A DNA stretch of 53,367 bases from Acidobacteriota bacterium (GTDB taxonomy: Bacteria > Acidobacteriota > Terriglobia > Bryobacterales > Bryobacteraceae), in the NCBI GenBank assembly GCA_005808475.1, contig SYLY01000174.1, positions 1 through 53,367 on the forward strand. Reading direction: 5' to 3'. A program made the position numbers and the translations under genes. This document shows, in pieces, positions 27,001 to 34,827 of this stretch (position 1 is the first letter of the stretch; each line of letters begins with the position of its first letter). The notes beneath the pieces are model-generated. The model was not told the origin of the DNA. It saw nothing but the letters and a program-made list of their open reading frames with translations, and did no database searches.

Positions 27001-27434
27001 CCGAGAGCGGCACGCCGCTCGGCGTTACGCATCCGAACGGACGTCCCACCCGTATCCGCAACCCGGCCCTGACCGGACCCGCGGGCGGCCGCCTGGGCGA
27101 TCGCATCGATCCGGTTACGCGACGGCCGGCGAATCCGTACTTCGATATCGATGCATTCGCGCCACTGGCTTCGCAGTTCGTCGTGTCGCCCGAGGCGCCG
27201 CGGTTCGACGAACTGCGCGCTCCGGGAGTGAAGTCGCTCAACGTGTCGCTGTTCAAGACGTTCCCACTGACCGAACGGTTCCGCATGCAGTTCCGCATGG
27301 AAGCCTCTGGCGTGACGAACACACCCAACTTCGGAAGGCCGGGCACGAACATGACGAGCGTGGCAACGTTCGGCGTGATCACCAGCGCGGGCGGGGCGCG
27401 GCAAATGCAGGGGTCGGCGCGATTTTTCTTCTGA
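24006..27434 (+). CDS. Oar-like TonB-dependent receptor with carboxypeptidase-regulatory domain
   Basis: A 1142-residue outer-membrane protein. A signal peptide (to SALAQ) is followed by a carboxypeptidase-regulatory-like domain (about 20-110: GSVLGRVIDPSGAPAANVSI), a plug domain (about 115-240: VEVLVDGIPNTTAHNSGG, VEEIKVHTTMFDAQYG, GGAINITTKGGTNRLHG), and a long beta-barrel with aromatic-ended strands, closing in MQGSARFFF, a typical barrel-assembly end. Such receptors are highly expanded in Solibacter-type Acidobacteriota and are presumed to import oligosaccharides or peptides. GGAGG lies five bases before ATG. It stands as a single gene, convergent with the next. Confidence 0.92.
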   Translation: MRSSFPVLAALLAGSALAQEYRGSVLGRVIDPSGAPAANVSIEAVNVDTGVKIASTSNDAGNFQIPFLVPGNYTIRVEQAGFKRIERTGVRVATNTAVTLDFTLELGATAETVTVNADAPLLNTSSADLGQVIDKNYLGSITVNLTRNVLNTVRLTPGITGGGATVTGNNAGSFSISGGGSTVGRVEVLVDGIPNTTAHNSGGVVFIPSIDAVEEIKVHTTMFDAQYGHSNGGAINITTKGGTNRLHGTSYLYKRWSALDANSWTNNSGGLPKPSTDYYQFGYLVSGPVLLPKLYNGRNRTFFSTTLERDRDEVQLTRNARVPTAEERTGDFSGTINRRGGAFTLFDPATTVVAGGRATRQPFPGNRIPAARISPTGGEWMKLFPAPVTGSRVLEALNWTATDATIVPQTQISARIDHNVSDRQRLFGRIGLLRLYQTNGELIRGQFSIAPDGTGGLARANPRRFYNIGFDDTYTFSPSLLGSFRYGFVRKVQTNLRGGVGYDNAFLKLPQVLVSNQAISGWPTFNVAENLPTLGSNFVEETNDQHSVMATFSKLTGKHTLKWGVDWRALRWNRNSPGDAAPGSFTFDTTFTRSDPFAPASADTSGTSMASILLGLPASGSFGYITSLSLQNHYLAGFVQEDWKAGQRLTLNFGVRYELETPYTERFNRMSYGFDESGKLPVNVPGLDLRGGIRFAGVGGASRRGGLVDGNNFGPRFGFAYGLDSKTVIRGGYGIFFSGQAFNTGFLADVGVFNAITPFVGTNDGGATPFATLANPFPVGLRTPVGASAGLLAQVGDTVSFFDERRVSPYNEQWQVSVQRELPSKIVAEAAYVGMLSLKQFESFNLNEKPDRFLALGTAENNRVPNPFLGVFPATTVLGQGATLTQNRFWGRYPQFTNATIQGSNTGRAIYHALQLKTDKRVTRGLSVIWTYTFAKLIDNETTSVVNPRKYRTVSSLDQTHVMRAAATYEFPWRFEGKGASRVLRQVAAGWSGSAYLVAESGTPLGVTHPNGRPTRIRNPALTGPAGGRLGDRIDPVTRRPANPYFDIDAFAPLASQFVVSPEAPRFDELRAPGVKSLNVSLFKTFPLTERFRMQFRMEASGVTNTPNFGRPGTNMTSVATFGVITSAGGARQMQGSARFFF

Positions 27435-27445
27435 GCCGCGCCGGT

Positions 27446-28792
27446 CTATTCGAGCAGCGCACGGGCCGCTGGACGCATCTCCGTGATCAATTGGAACGCG
27501 ATCCGCGGAAACACCAGCAGCAGTGGAGCGGCGAACATGCGCCGTCCCGGCTCGAACGCCAGCAGACCGAGCAGCACCAGCAAGGGCGACAGTGTCCGCC
27601 CCGTCGCGTAGGCCGAGGTCCAGATGTCCAGCCGGCCGAGCGCCGCGAAGAAGACCGCGAACAGGATCGCCGCTGTCTCGACGAAGCCGTGCCGCCGCCG
27701 CAACAAGGAAAACGCGAGCCCCAGCGCCAGTACGATTCCCACCGTCGCCAGAGTCTCGAGCGCTGCCGCCTTCCGAAGCCAGGCGGTGGTTTCCGGTTCG
27801 CCCGTGCCCGCGGCGATGCGTTCCAGCAGCCCGCTGAAGGGGAAGGCCGCCGCCCAGACCGTGCCGTCCGCCGGAGTGTGGCGGCTGACGAACCACCACC
27901 ACGCGAGCGCCGGCGCGGCGCAAGCGGCGGCGCGCGGATCGCGGCGAATCGCCGCCCATCCGAACGTGAGCAGCAGCCCCGTTTCGCGGATCAGCGGCGC
28001 GGCGGCGAGCATCGCATAGACGCCGCCCGTGGCGGGCGAGCCCGCCCTCGCGATGCCGATGGTCAGCGCCGCGAGCGGCAGGTCGATGGTCATTCGGTCG
28101 AGCGATACGGCCGCCGCCGGGACCGCCAGAAACGCGAGTCCCCACATCGCGTGCGCGCCACGAGCCTCGGCGAAGCGGCCCAGCCAAAAGGCTCCCAGCA
28201 GCACGAACGCGATTTCCACCACCGCGTACGCGCGGTCGATCCACTGCTGTTGTCCACCCGCCAGCAGCCATGCCATGGCGGGCACGCCGATTCGCCGCCA
28301 TCGAAGGCGCGGGTTGTCGAGGTAGGGCATCGATCCGGCGCCGAGCAGCGGGTCGTGAGCGATGATCCGGTAGTACTGGCCGTCATATCCGGTGGCGTCC
28401 GCCGCCACTCGTGTGGCGCCACGCAGGCCGGGTGGAAGCGGCGTCGCCGATCCGGTGTGGAACAGCCCACTCGCGTCCCCTCCGTGACGCGCGGCCACGC
28501 TCAGCAGCGTCCAGCCGCCGGCGCCGAAAGCGGCCAGCATCGCCACGATGAGCGGCAGCGACGGGCCGCCGCCGCGGATCCGGCGCCGCTCGACCGCGTA
28601 GTAGAGCAACTGTCCCAGCCCCGCGCCGCACGGCGTCAACGCGGGCAACGCCCACCATCCCCGATGACCGGTCAACCGCAGCGCCGCCAACAGCGACACG
28701 AAAAGCACGAACCCCGCCCCCAACCACATCAGCCCTCGCAACAGATGAATGCGATGGCCTTCGGCCGGAGGCGGGGTTTGAAAAACGAGCAA
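27446..28792 (-). CDS. Polytopic membrane protein, possible GT-C-like glycosyltransferase
   Basis: About 448 residues with roughly ten hydrophobic spans. An extracytoplasmic loop after the third span has GYDGQYYRIIAHDPLL, like the acidic first loop of GT-C glycosyltransferases. Later regions include AYAVVEIAFVLLGAFWLGR and SAYATGRTLSPLLVLLGLLAF. I infer transfer of a lipid-linked sugar, but without a clear family match. The start is uncertain: TTG 28792 lies four bases after the upstream stop; ATG 28729 (MWLGAG) begins at the first span. It appears co-transcribed with the sorbosone dehydrogenase. Confidence 0.72.
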   Translation of the reverse strand: MLVFQTPPPAEGHRIHLLRGLMWLGAGFVLFVSLLAALRLTGHRGWWALPALTPCGAGLGQLLYYAVERRRIRGGGPSLPLIVAMLAAFGAGGWTLLSVAARHGGDASGLFHTGSATPLPPGLRGATRVAADATGYDGQYYRIIAHDPLLGAGSMPYLDNPRLRWRRIGVPAMAWLLAGGQQQWIDRAYAVVEIAFVLLGAFWLGRFAEARGAHAMWGLAFLAVPAAAVSLDRMTIDLPLAALTIGIARAGSPATGGVYAMLAAAPLIRETGLLLTFGWAAIRRDPRAAACAAPALAWWWFVSRHTPADGTVWAAAFPFSGLLERIAAGTGEPETTAWLRKAAALETLATVGIVLALGLAFSLLRRRHGFVETAAILFAVFFAALGRLDIWTSAYATGRTLSPLLVLLGLLAFEPGRRMFAAPLLLVFPRIAFQLITEMRPAARALLE

Positions 28793-28796
28793 TACG

Positions 28797-30659
28797 TTAT
28801 CGTTTCTTCAACGAGTTCAGATACGCCATCATCTTCAGGATCGCCTCGTTCGGCACGCGTCCCGCGTACGGCTGCATCGCGCCGGTGCCGCCCGCGTAGA
28901 TCACCTCGAACGTCCCTACGTCCGTGTTCACTCGCGGATGATTGTACTGGCCGTCGACCAGGTTCGAGCCGATACGCCCGGTGGCGTCCTCGAGGTGGCA
29001 TCCCGCGCACTGTTGCCCGTAGGCGGTCTTGCCTTCCGCGATGGCGCCCGCGTTGCCGTTGAACGGATTGCGGCCGGTGTCGCGGAACTGGCGGACCTGC
29101 GCGGAGAGGCTGGCGTCGGGAGCGCTGTTGAAGTCGAGCGCCGTGTTGTCGAGCGGATGGCGGAAGGTCAGCTTGCCGCCCGAAACTTCCTGCGCGGCGG
29201 CGCCCTTGGGAATCGTGCGCGCCACCTGAGCTCCCGGCGGAACTTTGTCGGCGGGAACAACGCGCCACAGCGTTCCGGGAGGATTGCCGGTGGCGCCGCG
29301 ATCGGAGGTGTAGAAGCAGTTGCAGTTTACCGCCAGCACATTGCCGTCCTCGTCGTAGCCACCCGCCGTGAACTGGAGGTTGGTCTGCAGCATCTCCTCG
29401 AGCTGCCACTTCTGGCCGTCCCAACCGAGCCCGAAGACGCGGCCCGAACACCAGTCGCCCACCAGATAGACGCCGTTCATGCCGCCGTAGTTGGCGACGC
29501 CCAGGCCTTCGATGGAGCAGCCCCAACCGTCCTTGAGCGGCGCGGCGCCCGGATACGGAACCTCGTGCGGATACTCGCCGGCGGGCAGCACGCCGACCTG
29601 CGCGCACTTGTCGTCGGGGCCGGTCATCGGGAAGCACTTGGTGCCGTTCAGCTTCGGCCAGCCGTAGTTCTCGCCGCCCTTGCTCGAACGGGGTTGGTAG
29701 ATGATCTCTTCCCAGTGGTTCTGGCCGACATCGGCGATGAACAGATCCCCGGTCTTCCGGTCGAACGAGAACTCGTAGGGGTTGCGGACGCCCCACGCCC
29801 AGATCTCGGGCCGCGACTTGGTCTTGATCTTCGAGAACTGGAGCTCGGTGATCCCGAACAGCGACATGAGACGCTCGGAGTTCGCGCCGTACAGCGGATT
29901 CGTCGGCGGGATCTTGTACGGGATCTTGTCGTTATCCTCGGTGTTGACGTCGATGCGGAGGATCTTGGCGAGCAACGTGTCCAGATTCTGGCCCGCCTCG
30001 AGCGGATCGCCTTCCCAGCCGCCGTCGCCGCTGGCGATGTAGAGGTAGCCGTCGGGGCCGAATTCGATCTGGCCACCGTTGTGGTTGTAGTAGGGCTGCT
30101 CGATCCGCATCAGCACCTTGGCGGTCTGGCGCGTGCGCTCCGGCGTCAGGTGGTTCGGGCTCGCCTTGTCCACCTGGAACCGCACGATGACGCCGTCGCC
30201 GTTGAACGGCAGCGACGCGTAGTGGACGTAGAAGTAGCCGTTGGTCTTGAACTTCGGATGGAATGCGACCGAGTACAAGCCCTGCTCGACGAAGCCGGTC
30301 TGCACGTCCGAGCCGAGCGGATTGAAGTTGGTGAGATCGAGGAACGGCTCCTTGCGGACCGTGCCATTCTTCTCGACGATGCGGATGCGGCCCAGGCGCT
30401 CGACGACGAAGATGCGCCCCGATCCGTCGTTGGCGTTGGCGGCGTTGGTGGGATCGAGGAATCCGGTGGCGACCTGCACCAGCGCGATCTTGGGGCTGCC
30501 GGGCAATTTCCCGCCCGGCTTGGCGACCTCCGCCACGGTGGCCGGTACGCGCGCCTGCCGCCCTTGGCCCACCATCAGAAGGGGCGCGGCGGCCGCGAGC
30601 AGTGTTCCGGCGAGCAGCGCGGCGCCGGGTCGTGAGGTGACACGTTTGCGAAAGTGCAT
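28797..30659 (-). CDS. PQQ-type glucose/sorbosone dehydrogenase fused to cytochrome c
   Basis: A 620-residue exported protein. Signal peptide (1-35) precedes a six-bladed propeller of the GSDH family: VATGFLDPTNAANANDGSGR, VVERLGRIRIV, GLYSVAFHPKFKTNGYFYVHY, NGGQIEFGPDGYLYIASGDGG, GENYGWP. A C-terminal cytochrome c domain has CAGCHLEDATG and a distal Met in GAMQPYAG. It should oxidise sugars or similar alcohols with PQQ in the periplasm and pass electrons straight to its own haem. I chose the ATG at 30659 (MHFRKRVTSRPG); the frame is open to 30842 without signal-peptide character. Confidence 0.92.
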   Translation of the reverse strand: MHFRKRVTSRPGAALLAGTLLAAAAPLLMVGQGRQARVPATVAEVAKPGGKLPGSPKIALVQVATGFLDPTNAANANDGSGRIFVVERLGRIRIVEKNGTVRKEPFLDLTNFNPLGSDVQTGFVEQGLYSVAFHPKFKTNGYFYVHYASLPFNGDGVIVRFQVDKASPNHLTPERTRQTAKVLMRIEQPYYNHNGGQIEFGPDGYLYIASGDGGWEGDPLEAGQNLDTLLAKILRIDVNTEDNDKIPYKIPPTNPLYGANSERLMSLFGITELQFSKIKTKSRPEIWAWGVRNPYEFSFDRKTGDLFIADVGQNHWEEIIYQPRSSKGGENYGWPKLNGTKCFPMTGPDDKCAQVGVLPAGEYPHEVPYPGAAPLKDGWGCSIEGLGVANYGGMNGVYLVGDWCSGRVFGLGWDGQKWQLEEMLQTNLQFTAGGYDEDGNVLAVNCNCFYTSDRGATGNPPGTLWRVVPADKVPPGAQVARTIPKGAAAQEVSGGKLTFRHPLDNTALDFNSAPDASLSAQVRQFRDTGRNPFNGNAGAIAEGKTAYGQQCAGCHLEDATGRIGSNLVDGQYNHPRVNTDVGTFEVIYAGGTGAMQPYAGRVPNEAILKMMAYLNSLKKR

Positions 30660-30730
30660 CAGTGTAATGGATACAGCATTCCGAGGGTGGATTTCAACCG
30701 GGCCGGCCCGGCCGCCGTGAAGTCCGGCCC

Positions 30731-31024
30731 TCAGGCGGACAGCTTGCCGCGGCAATCCTCGGAGCAGAACGCCAACGTCTGACCCTGTACCGCCCGCTTG
30801 TGACCCTTCGCGGGCGGGAAAAACGTTCCGCAAGACGGGCACTTCACCAACTCGCCGCCGAATCCTTCCTTGCCTCCGGCGGAACCTTTTCCGGAAGAGG
30901 CGCTCTGGGCCTGCGCCTCTTCCTCGAATAGCTGCCCGACACCCTTGGTGATGATCCCGATCACGCCGCGGATCAGGGCGATCGCGAAGATGCTGGCGAT
31001 CAGGTACAGGACCGTTCGCAGCAT
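30731..31024 (-). CDS. PP0621-like small membrane protein with cysteine pairs
   Basis: A 97-residue protein. An N-terminal membrane span (VLYLIASIFAIALIRGVIGI) is followed by a flexible Ser/Gly/Lys linker and a zinc-ribbon-like end with CPSC (about 63-66) and FCSEDC (about 86-91). This layout matches the PP0621 family of unknown function. It follows the TPR gene at 31046 in the opposite direction of numbering (downstream of nothing on its strand within 70 bp), with its stop at 30731. Confidence 0.75.
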   Translation of the reverse strand: MLRTVLYLIASIFAIALIRGVIGIITKGVGQLFEEEAQAQSASSGKGSAGGKEGFGGELVKCPSCGTFFPPAKGHKRAVQGQTLAFCSEDCRGKLSA

Positions 31025-31045
31025 CGTATTCTCCGTTGGCCCGCG

Positions 31046-32191
31046 CTACTTCTTGCGGGTCGACGACTTCTTCTTGGCGTCTGGATTCTCGAACTTGGTG
31101 GTGACCGTCGTGCTGATCGCCGCGAGCATGCCCTTGGCGGCATCGGCGAACGGACCAGTCGGCTTCAACTCGAGGTACTTATTGAAGGCTTCGGCCGTGC
31201 CATCCGGCGGCGTGACTTTGCCGTCGGCGGTGGTCTGCGCCTTCGACATCAGAAACACGCCGTACTGATACTGCGCGTCGGCGTGAGTGGGGTCGGCCTC
31301 GATCGCTCTCTTGAAGGTGCTGCCGGCCGCATCGAGTTGGCCGTTATTCGTGAAGATCGCGCCCAGGTTATAGAAGTACGTACCCGCCTTGGCTGGCGCC
31401 AGCGCGGCTGCCTTGACCAGTTCTTCCTCGGCTTCCTTGTACTTCTTGTTCTTGGCGAGCGAGAGACCGAAATTGTTGTGGTAGGCGTCGTCGTCCGGCT
31501 TCAGCTCGATCGCCGAGTTGTAGGCCTTGGTACCCTCGTCCACCAGCTTCATCTGTTCGTCGCCCGTCTTGGTCGCGGCGAGTCCGAAGTACGACTCGGC
31601 CAGGTTCGCCCAGATGACGTGCTGCTTGGCATCCATCTCGGTTCCCTTTTTCAGATTCTCGATCGCGACCGGCCAGTCCTTGGCCTGAACGGCGGACATG
31701 CCCAAATTGAACGCGTCGTTGAGGGCCTTGTTCTTCTTCATGGCCTCCGACCGTTCCTTCATCGCCTTCTCGATGGCCGCCTTCTGCTCGGAACTCATCT
31801 CGCGGCTCTGTTCCTTGGTCAGTTCGCCCGTCTCGGCGGCCTTTTGAAGCGCCTGCTGCTTTTCCTGGCGAGCCTGCAAGTCGAAGTTGATCTCGACGGG
31901 ATCGCCCAGCTTGGTGCGAACTCCATTGACGCGGTCGACATCCTGGCCGCCGATTTCGACAGCCACGTTGTATTGGCCCAGCGGCAGCCCGGCGTGGAAG
32001 TACTCGCCCTTCTTGTTGGTCTTGACCTTGTAGTTGCCCTTGATATCGGTGCGTTCGATCTTGACCAGGGCATCCTTGACCCCGACGCCGTCGGGTCCTT
32101 TTACCTTGCCGGAGATGGCTCCGGTTTGCGCGGCCGCGCCGAGCGAGAACATGAGAGTTGCGCCGAGCGCAACCGCGAGTTGACGTAGCAT
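31046..32191 (-). CDS. Exported TPR protein with carboxypeptidase-regulatory-like domain
   Basis: A 381-residue protein. Signal peptide (MLRQLAVALGATLMFSLGAAAQ) is followed by a carboxypeptidase-regulatory-like beta domain (about 22-105: GAISGKVKGPDGVGVKDALV, KGEYFHAGLPLGQYNVAVE), a charged helical linker (about 108-155, coiled-coil-like, EKQQALQKAAETG), and several TPR units (about 160-345: AFNLGMSAVQAKDWPVAIENL, AYHNNFGLSLAKNKKYKEAEE). It ends in a basic tail. It probably acts as an envelope scaffold. GGAGG lies eight bases before ATG. The gene is followed by the PP0621-like gene 21 bp on, so the two may share a transcript. Confidence 0.85.
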   Translation of the reverse strand: MLRQLAVALGATLMFSLGAAAQTGAISGKVKGPDGVGVKDALVKIERTDIKGNYKVKTNKKGEYFHAGLPLGQYNVAVEIGGQDVDRVNGVRTKLGDPVEINFDLQARQEKQQALQKAAETGELTKEQSREMSSEQKAAIEKAMKERSEAMKKNKALNDAFNLGMSAVQAKDWPVAIENLKKGTEMDAKQHVIWANLAESYFGLAATKTGDEQMKLVDEGTKAYNSAIELKPDDDAYHNNFGLSLAKNKKYKEAEEELVKAAALAPAKAGTYFYNLGAIFTNNGQLDAAGSTFKRAIEADPTHADAQYQYGVFLMSKAQTTADGKVTPPDGTAEAFNKYLELKPTGPFADAAKGMLAAISTTVTTKFENPDAKKKSSTRKK

Positions 32192-32328
32192 TGAGGGAAC
32201 CTCCAGACGCGGGAATCCTGCGCGTTTTCCTCTTAAGAATACCATCTGGCCGGCGCCCTCACGCATCCGGCGGCGATGAAGGAAACTCAACCGCCGCCGC
32301 TGCCGTCTGACTGGATCTGGCGCCTTCC

Positions 32329-32682
32329 TTAGGCGGAGACGCCGGCTTCCATCGCATGGTTGCGCGAGATTCCGTATTTCCTCAGCTTGTTGTACAGAGT
32401 AGTCCGGTCGATCCCGAGCACGCGCGCGGCGTGGGACAGGTTGAATTTCGTCTCGCCCAACACCAGTTCGATGTGGCGCCGTTCGATGTCGTCGAGCGAC
32501 GGGATGTCGTTGCCGCGATTGCCGTTGATCGCCAGCAGGTACGCGTTCCAGGGAGCGTCCGCCAGCTTGGCGCACGCCGCGCCTTCGAACGGGGCCGTGC
32601 CGACCTCGTAGCCCTCGGCTTCCAACTTCTTCGCGACCTCGGTTTTGACGTCGGGGTCCGATCCGATGATCAGGAGTTTCAT
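32329..32682 (-). CDS. Fis-type DNA-binding regulator with a short receiver-like N-terminus
   Basis: A 117-residue protein. The C-terminal helix-turn-helix (about 70-105: HIELVLGETKFNLSHAARVL, IDRTTLYNKLRKYGI) is the Fis domain found at the end of NtrC/ActR-type regulators. The first 65 residues start like a receiver (MKLLIIGSDPDVKTEVAKKLEAEGYEV) but are about half the usual length and lack a clear phospho-acceptor Asp and signalling Lys. It may have lost phosphorylation control. GGAGG precedes the ATG by six bases. It is divergent from the TPR/permease/TolC operon and could control it. Confidence 0.82.
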   Translation of the reverse strand: MKLLIIGSDPDVKTEVAKKLEAEGYEVGTAPFEGAACAKLADAPWNAYLLAINGNRGNDIPSLDDIERRHIELVLGETKFNLSHAARVLGIDRTTLYNKLRKYGISRNHAMEAGVSA

Positions 32683-32771
32683 GATTGGCCTCCGGTGACA
32701 GTATACAACAATTAAGACCTGAATATCCTAAAATTCGACAGGACGCTATACTGTTCTTCGAACCCCGCCCG
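32683..32771. promoter_or_regulatory. AT-rich divergent promoter region
   Basis: This 89-bp gap between the Fis-type gene and the TPR gene is much richer in A and T than its surroundings. TATACT occurs on both strands, at 32700-32705 (minus) and 32747-32752 (plus), each about 20 bases from its gene's start. No strong -35 is visible. Confidence 0.38.
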
Positions 32772-33605
32772 ATGGCGCTCTTCCTTCTGGTCTTCGCCGC
32801 GCTTTGCTGCTCCGCGGCCGATCTTCCCGGCGCGCCGTCGTACCGGGCCACGCGCTACGCAGAAGCGCTTTCCGCCCTGCGAGACGCTCCCGCCACCTCG
32901 GCGGTGCTTCTGCTGCGCGGCAAATGCCACTACGGCCTAGGCGATTTCAAGAGGGCGCAGGAAACGTTCGAGGCCGCCATTCGCGCGGACGCCAACAGTT
33001 CGGAAGCTTGGCATTGGCTCGGCAAAGCTTTCGGAAAGCGCGCCGAATCGGCGAGCGTGTTCTCCGCGCCCGGACTCGCCCGCCGCTGCCGCCAAGCCTT
33101 CGAGAAGGCGGTGGAACTCGACGGCCGCAACGTGCTCGCGATCAACGACCTCATCGAGTATTCCCTGGAAGCGCCGGGCTTCCTCGGAGGTGGAGACGAC
33201 AAAGCGGCCGCGCTCGCCGCGCGCCTGGCGGCGCTCGACCCACCGGAGCACGAGTTCGCGCGCGCCCGGATCGCCGAGAAGAAGAAGGACTGGGCGGCCG
33301 CCGAGAGCCACTACCGCAAGGCGTCCGAACTCGCGCCCAAGCAAGCGGGCCGGGCGGCGGACCTGGCGAAGTTCCTCGCCCGCCGCGGCCGTGTCGCGGA
33401 AAGCGACGCCGAATTCGCCCGCGCCGCGAGCATCGATCCGGCGAGTCCCGGCGTGTGGTTCGCCCGGGCGGAGTCCCTCTCCGAAGGCAAACGCAACCTC
33501 GCCGAAGCGCGCCGCTTGCTCGAGCGCTATCTGAAGGCTCCGCTGACGCCCGAGGATCCGCCGCGCGCCGATGCCGAAAAGCTGTTGAAAAAGGCGGGCC
33601 GATAG
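32772..33605 (+). CDS. Exported TPR-repeat protein
   Basis: A 277-residue protein with a signal peptide (MALFLLVFAALCCSAADLPG) and about five TPR-like units (CHYGLGDFKRAQETFEAAI, SEAWHWLGKAFGKRAESAS, WAAAESHYRKASELAPKQAG, AESDAEFARAASIDPASPG). It probably acts as a protein-binding scaffold in the periplasm. I start at the ATG giving the signal peptide; the frame is open to 32685. It is followed three bases later by a permease gene and then a TolC-like gene, so the three likely form one export operon. Confidence 0.82.
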   Translation: MALFLLVFAALCCSAADLPGAPSYRATRYAEALSALRDAPATSAVLLLRGKCHYGLGDFKRAQETFEAAIRADANSSEAWHWLGKAFGKRAESASVFSAPGLARRCRQAFEKAVELDGRNVLAINDLIEYSLEAPGFLGGGDDKAAALAARLAALDPPEHEFARARIAEKKKDWAAAESHYRKASELAPKQAGRAADLAKFLARRGRVAESDAEFARAASIDPASPGVWFARAESLSEGKRNLAEARRLLERYLKAPLTPEDPPRADAEKLLKKAGR

Positions 33606-33608
33606 CGG

Positions 33609-34814
33609 ATGCAGATTCGCGAGGCGATCCGGTTCGGCATCCAGGCGCTTGCCGCCAACCCCATGCGCACGGCTCTCACCGCGCTCGGACTGCTGATCGG
33701 CAACGCGTCGGTGATCTGGGTGGTGACCATCTCGCTCACTTCGAGCGAACTCATTCTCGAGCAGATTCGCGGCATTGGCTCCAACATGATCTACGCCTAC
33801 TACGAAGGCGGCGATCTCACCGCGCGCAACGCCAACGCCGACTACCTGAAGATGGCCGACGTGGAAGCGGTGCGCCGCGAACTCGGATCGCGCATCGTCG
33901 CCGCCACGGGCGTGATCACCAACTTCGACCGCATCCTCATCGATGGCCGCGAACGCGACATCAAGGTGATCGGATCCGACGAGCATTACGCCCGCGTGCG
34001 TAATCTGAGGAACCTCGCCGGCAGATTCATGGATGCCGGCGATGTGACACTCCGCCAGAAGGTGGCGTTCCTGACCGACAAGCTGGCCGTCAAATTGTAC
34101 GGCAGCCATGGAGCGGCCGTGGGCCGCGTCATCAAAGTGTTCGGCCTGCAATTCACCGTGGCCGGTGTGTTCAAGGAAAAGACCGACAGCTTCGGACAGA
34201 TGGAACTATCGAAGGAAACCATTCTGATCCCGGTGACCGTGATTCGCTACTTCACTCCGGTGGAACGAATCGATCCGCTCTACGTGCAGGCGCGCACGAT
34301 GGAAGACGTGCCGCCGCTGACCACGCTGGTGCGTGGCATCCTGGAAAGCCGCCACCGCCCCGGAGCCAAGTATCTGGTGGAGAATCTGGCGGCCATTCTC
34401 GAGACCGCCCGCCAGATCACCGTCATCATGAGCATCGTGCTGGTGCTGGTGGCCACCATTGCGCTGGTGATCTCCGGGATCGGAATCATGAATATCATGC
34501 TGGTCACCGTCACCGAACGGACGCGCGAGATCGGCGTGCGGCTGGCCGTGGGCGCGTCGCGCCGCGCGGTGCTGACTCAGTTCCTGATCGAGGCGATTCT
34601 GATCAGCGTCACCGGCGGGATGCTCGGGATCGTCTTCGGCGTCGCCGTTCCCCTGGTGGCGAGCAGGCTGGCGGGTGATATCCCGATATCGGTATCGTGG
34701 ATTTCGATCGTCGTCGCGTTCGCCGTCTCTTTTCTCGTGGGGCTGGTCTTCGGGATGATCCCCGCCGGCCGGGCCTCGCGGCTCAATCCCACCGAAGCTC
34801 TCCGTTACGAATAA
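33609..34814 (+). CDS. MacB/FtsX-type ABC permease without a linked ATPase
   Basis: A 401-residue permease. It has an N-terminal span (TALTALGLLIGNASVIWVVT, about 20-42), the MacB periplasmic domain (about 45-265), and three C-terminal spans with the conserved block VISGIGIMNIMLVTVTERTREIGVRLAVGAS and a closing AGRASRLNPTEALRYE. No ATPase or adaptor gene is adjacent. It may use the ATPase encoded at 19056-19766 or another elsewhere. It lies between a TPR protein and a TolC-like protein on the same strand. Confidence 0.92.
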   Translation: MQIREAIRFGIQALAANPMRTALTALGLLIGNASVIWVVTISLTSSELILEQIRGIGSNMIYAYYEGGDLTARNANADYLKMADVEAVRRELGSRIVAATGVITNFDRILIDGRERDIKVIGSDEHYARVRNLRNLAGRFMDAGDVTLRQKVAFLTDKLAVKLYGSHGAAVGRVIKVFGLQFTVAGVFKEKTDSFGQMELSKETILIPVTVIRYFTPVERIDPLYVQARTMEDVPPLTTLVRGILESRHRPGAKYLVENLAAILETARQITVIMSIVLVLVATIALVISGIGIMNIMLVTVTERTREIGVRLAVGASRRAVLTQFLIEAILISVTGGMLGIVFGVAVPLVASRLAGDIPISVSWISIVVAFAVSFLVGLVFGMIPAGRASRLNPTEALRYE

Positions 34815-34827
34815 CCAAGGACCGTCC

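Noticed and set aside
25142..29062. Very long plus-strand open frame (about 1300 codons) across the TonB receptor and the next minus gene
   Set aside because: It is rich in Arg, Gln and Ala without any domain and lies in another frame of a clear receptor; such frames are common in high-GC DNA.
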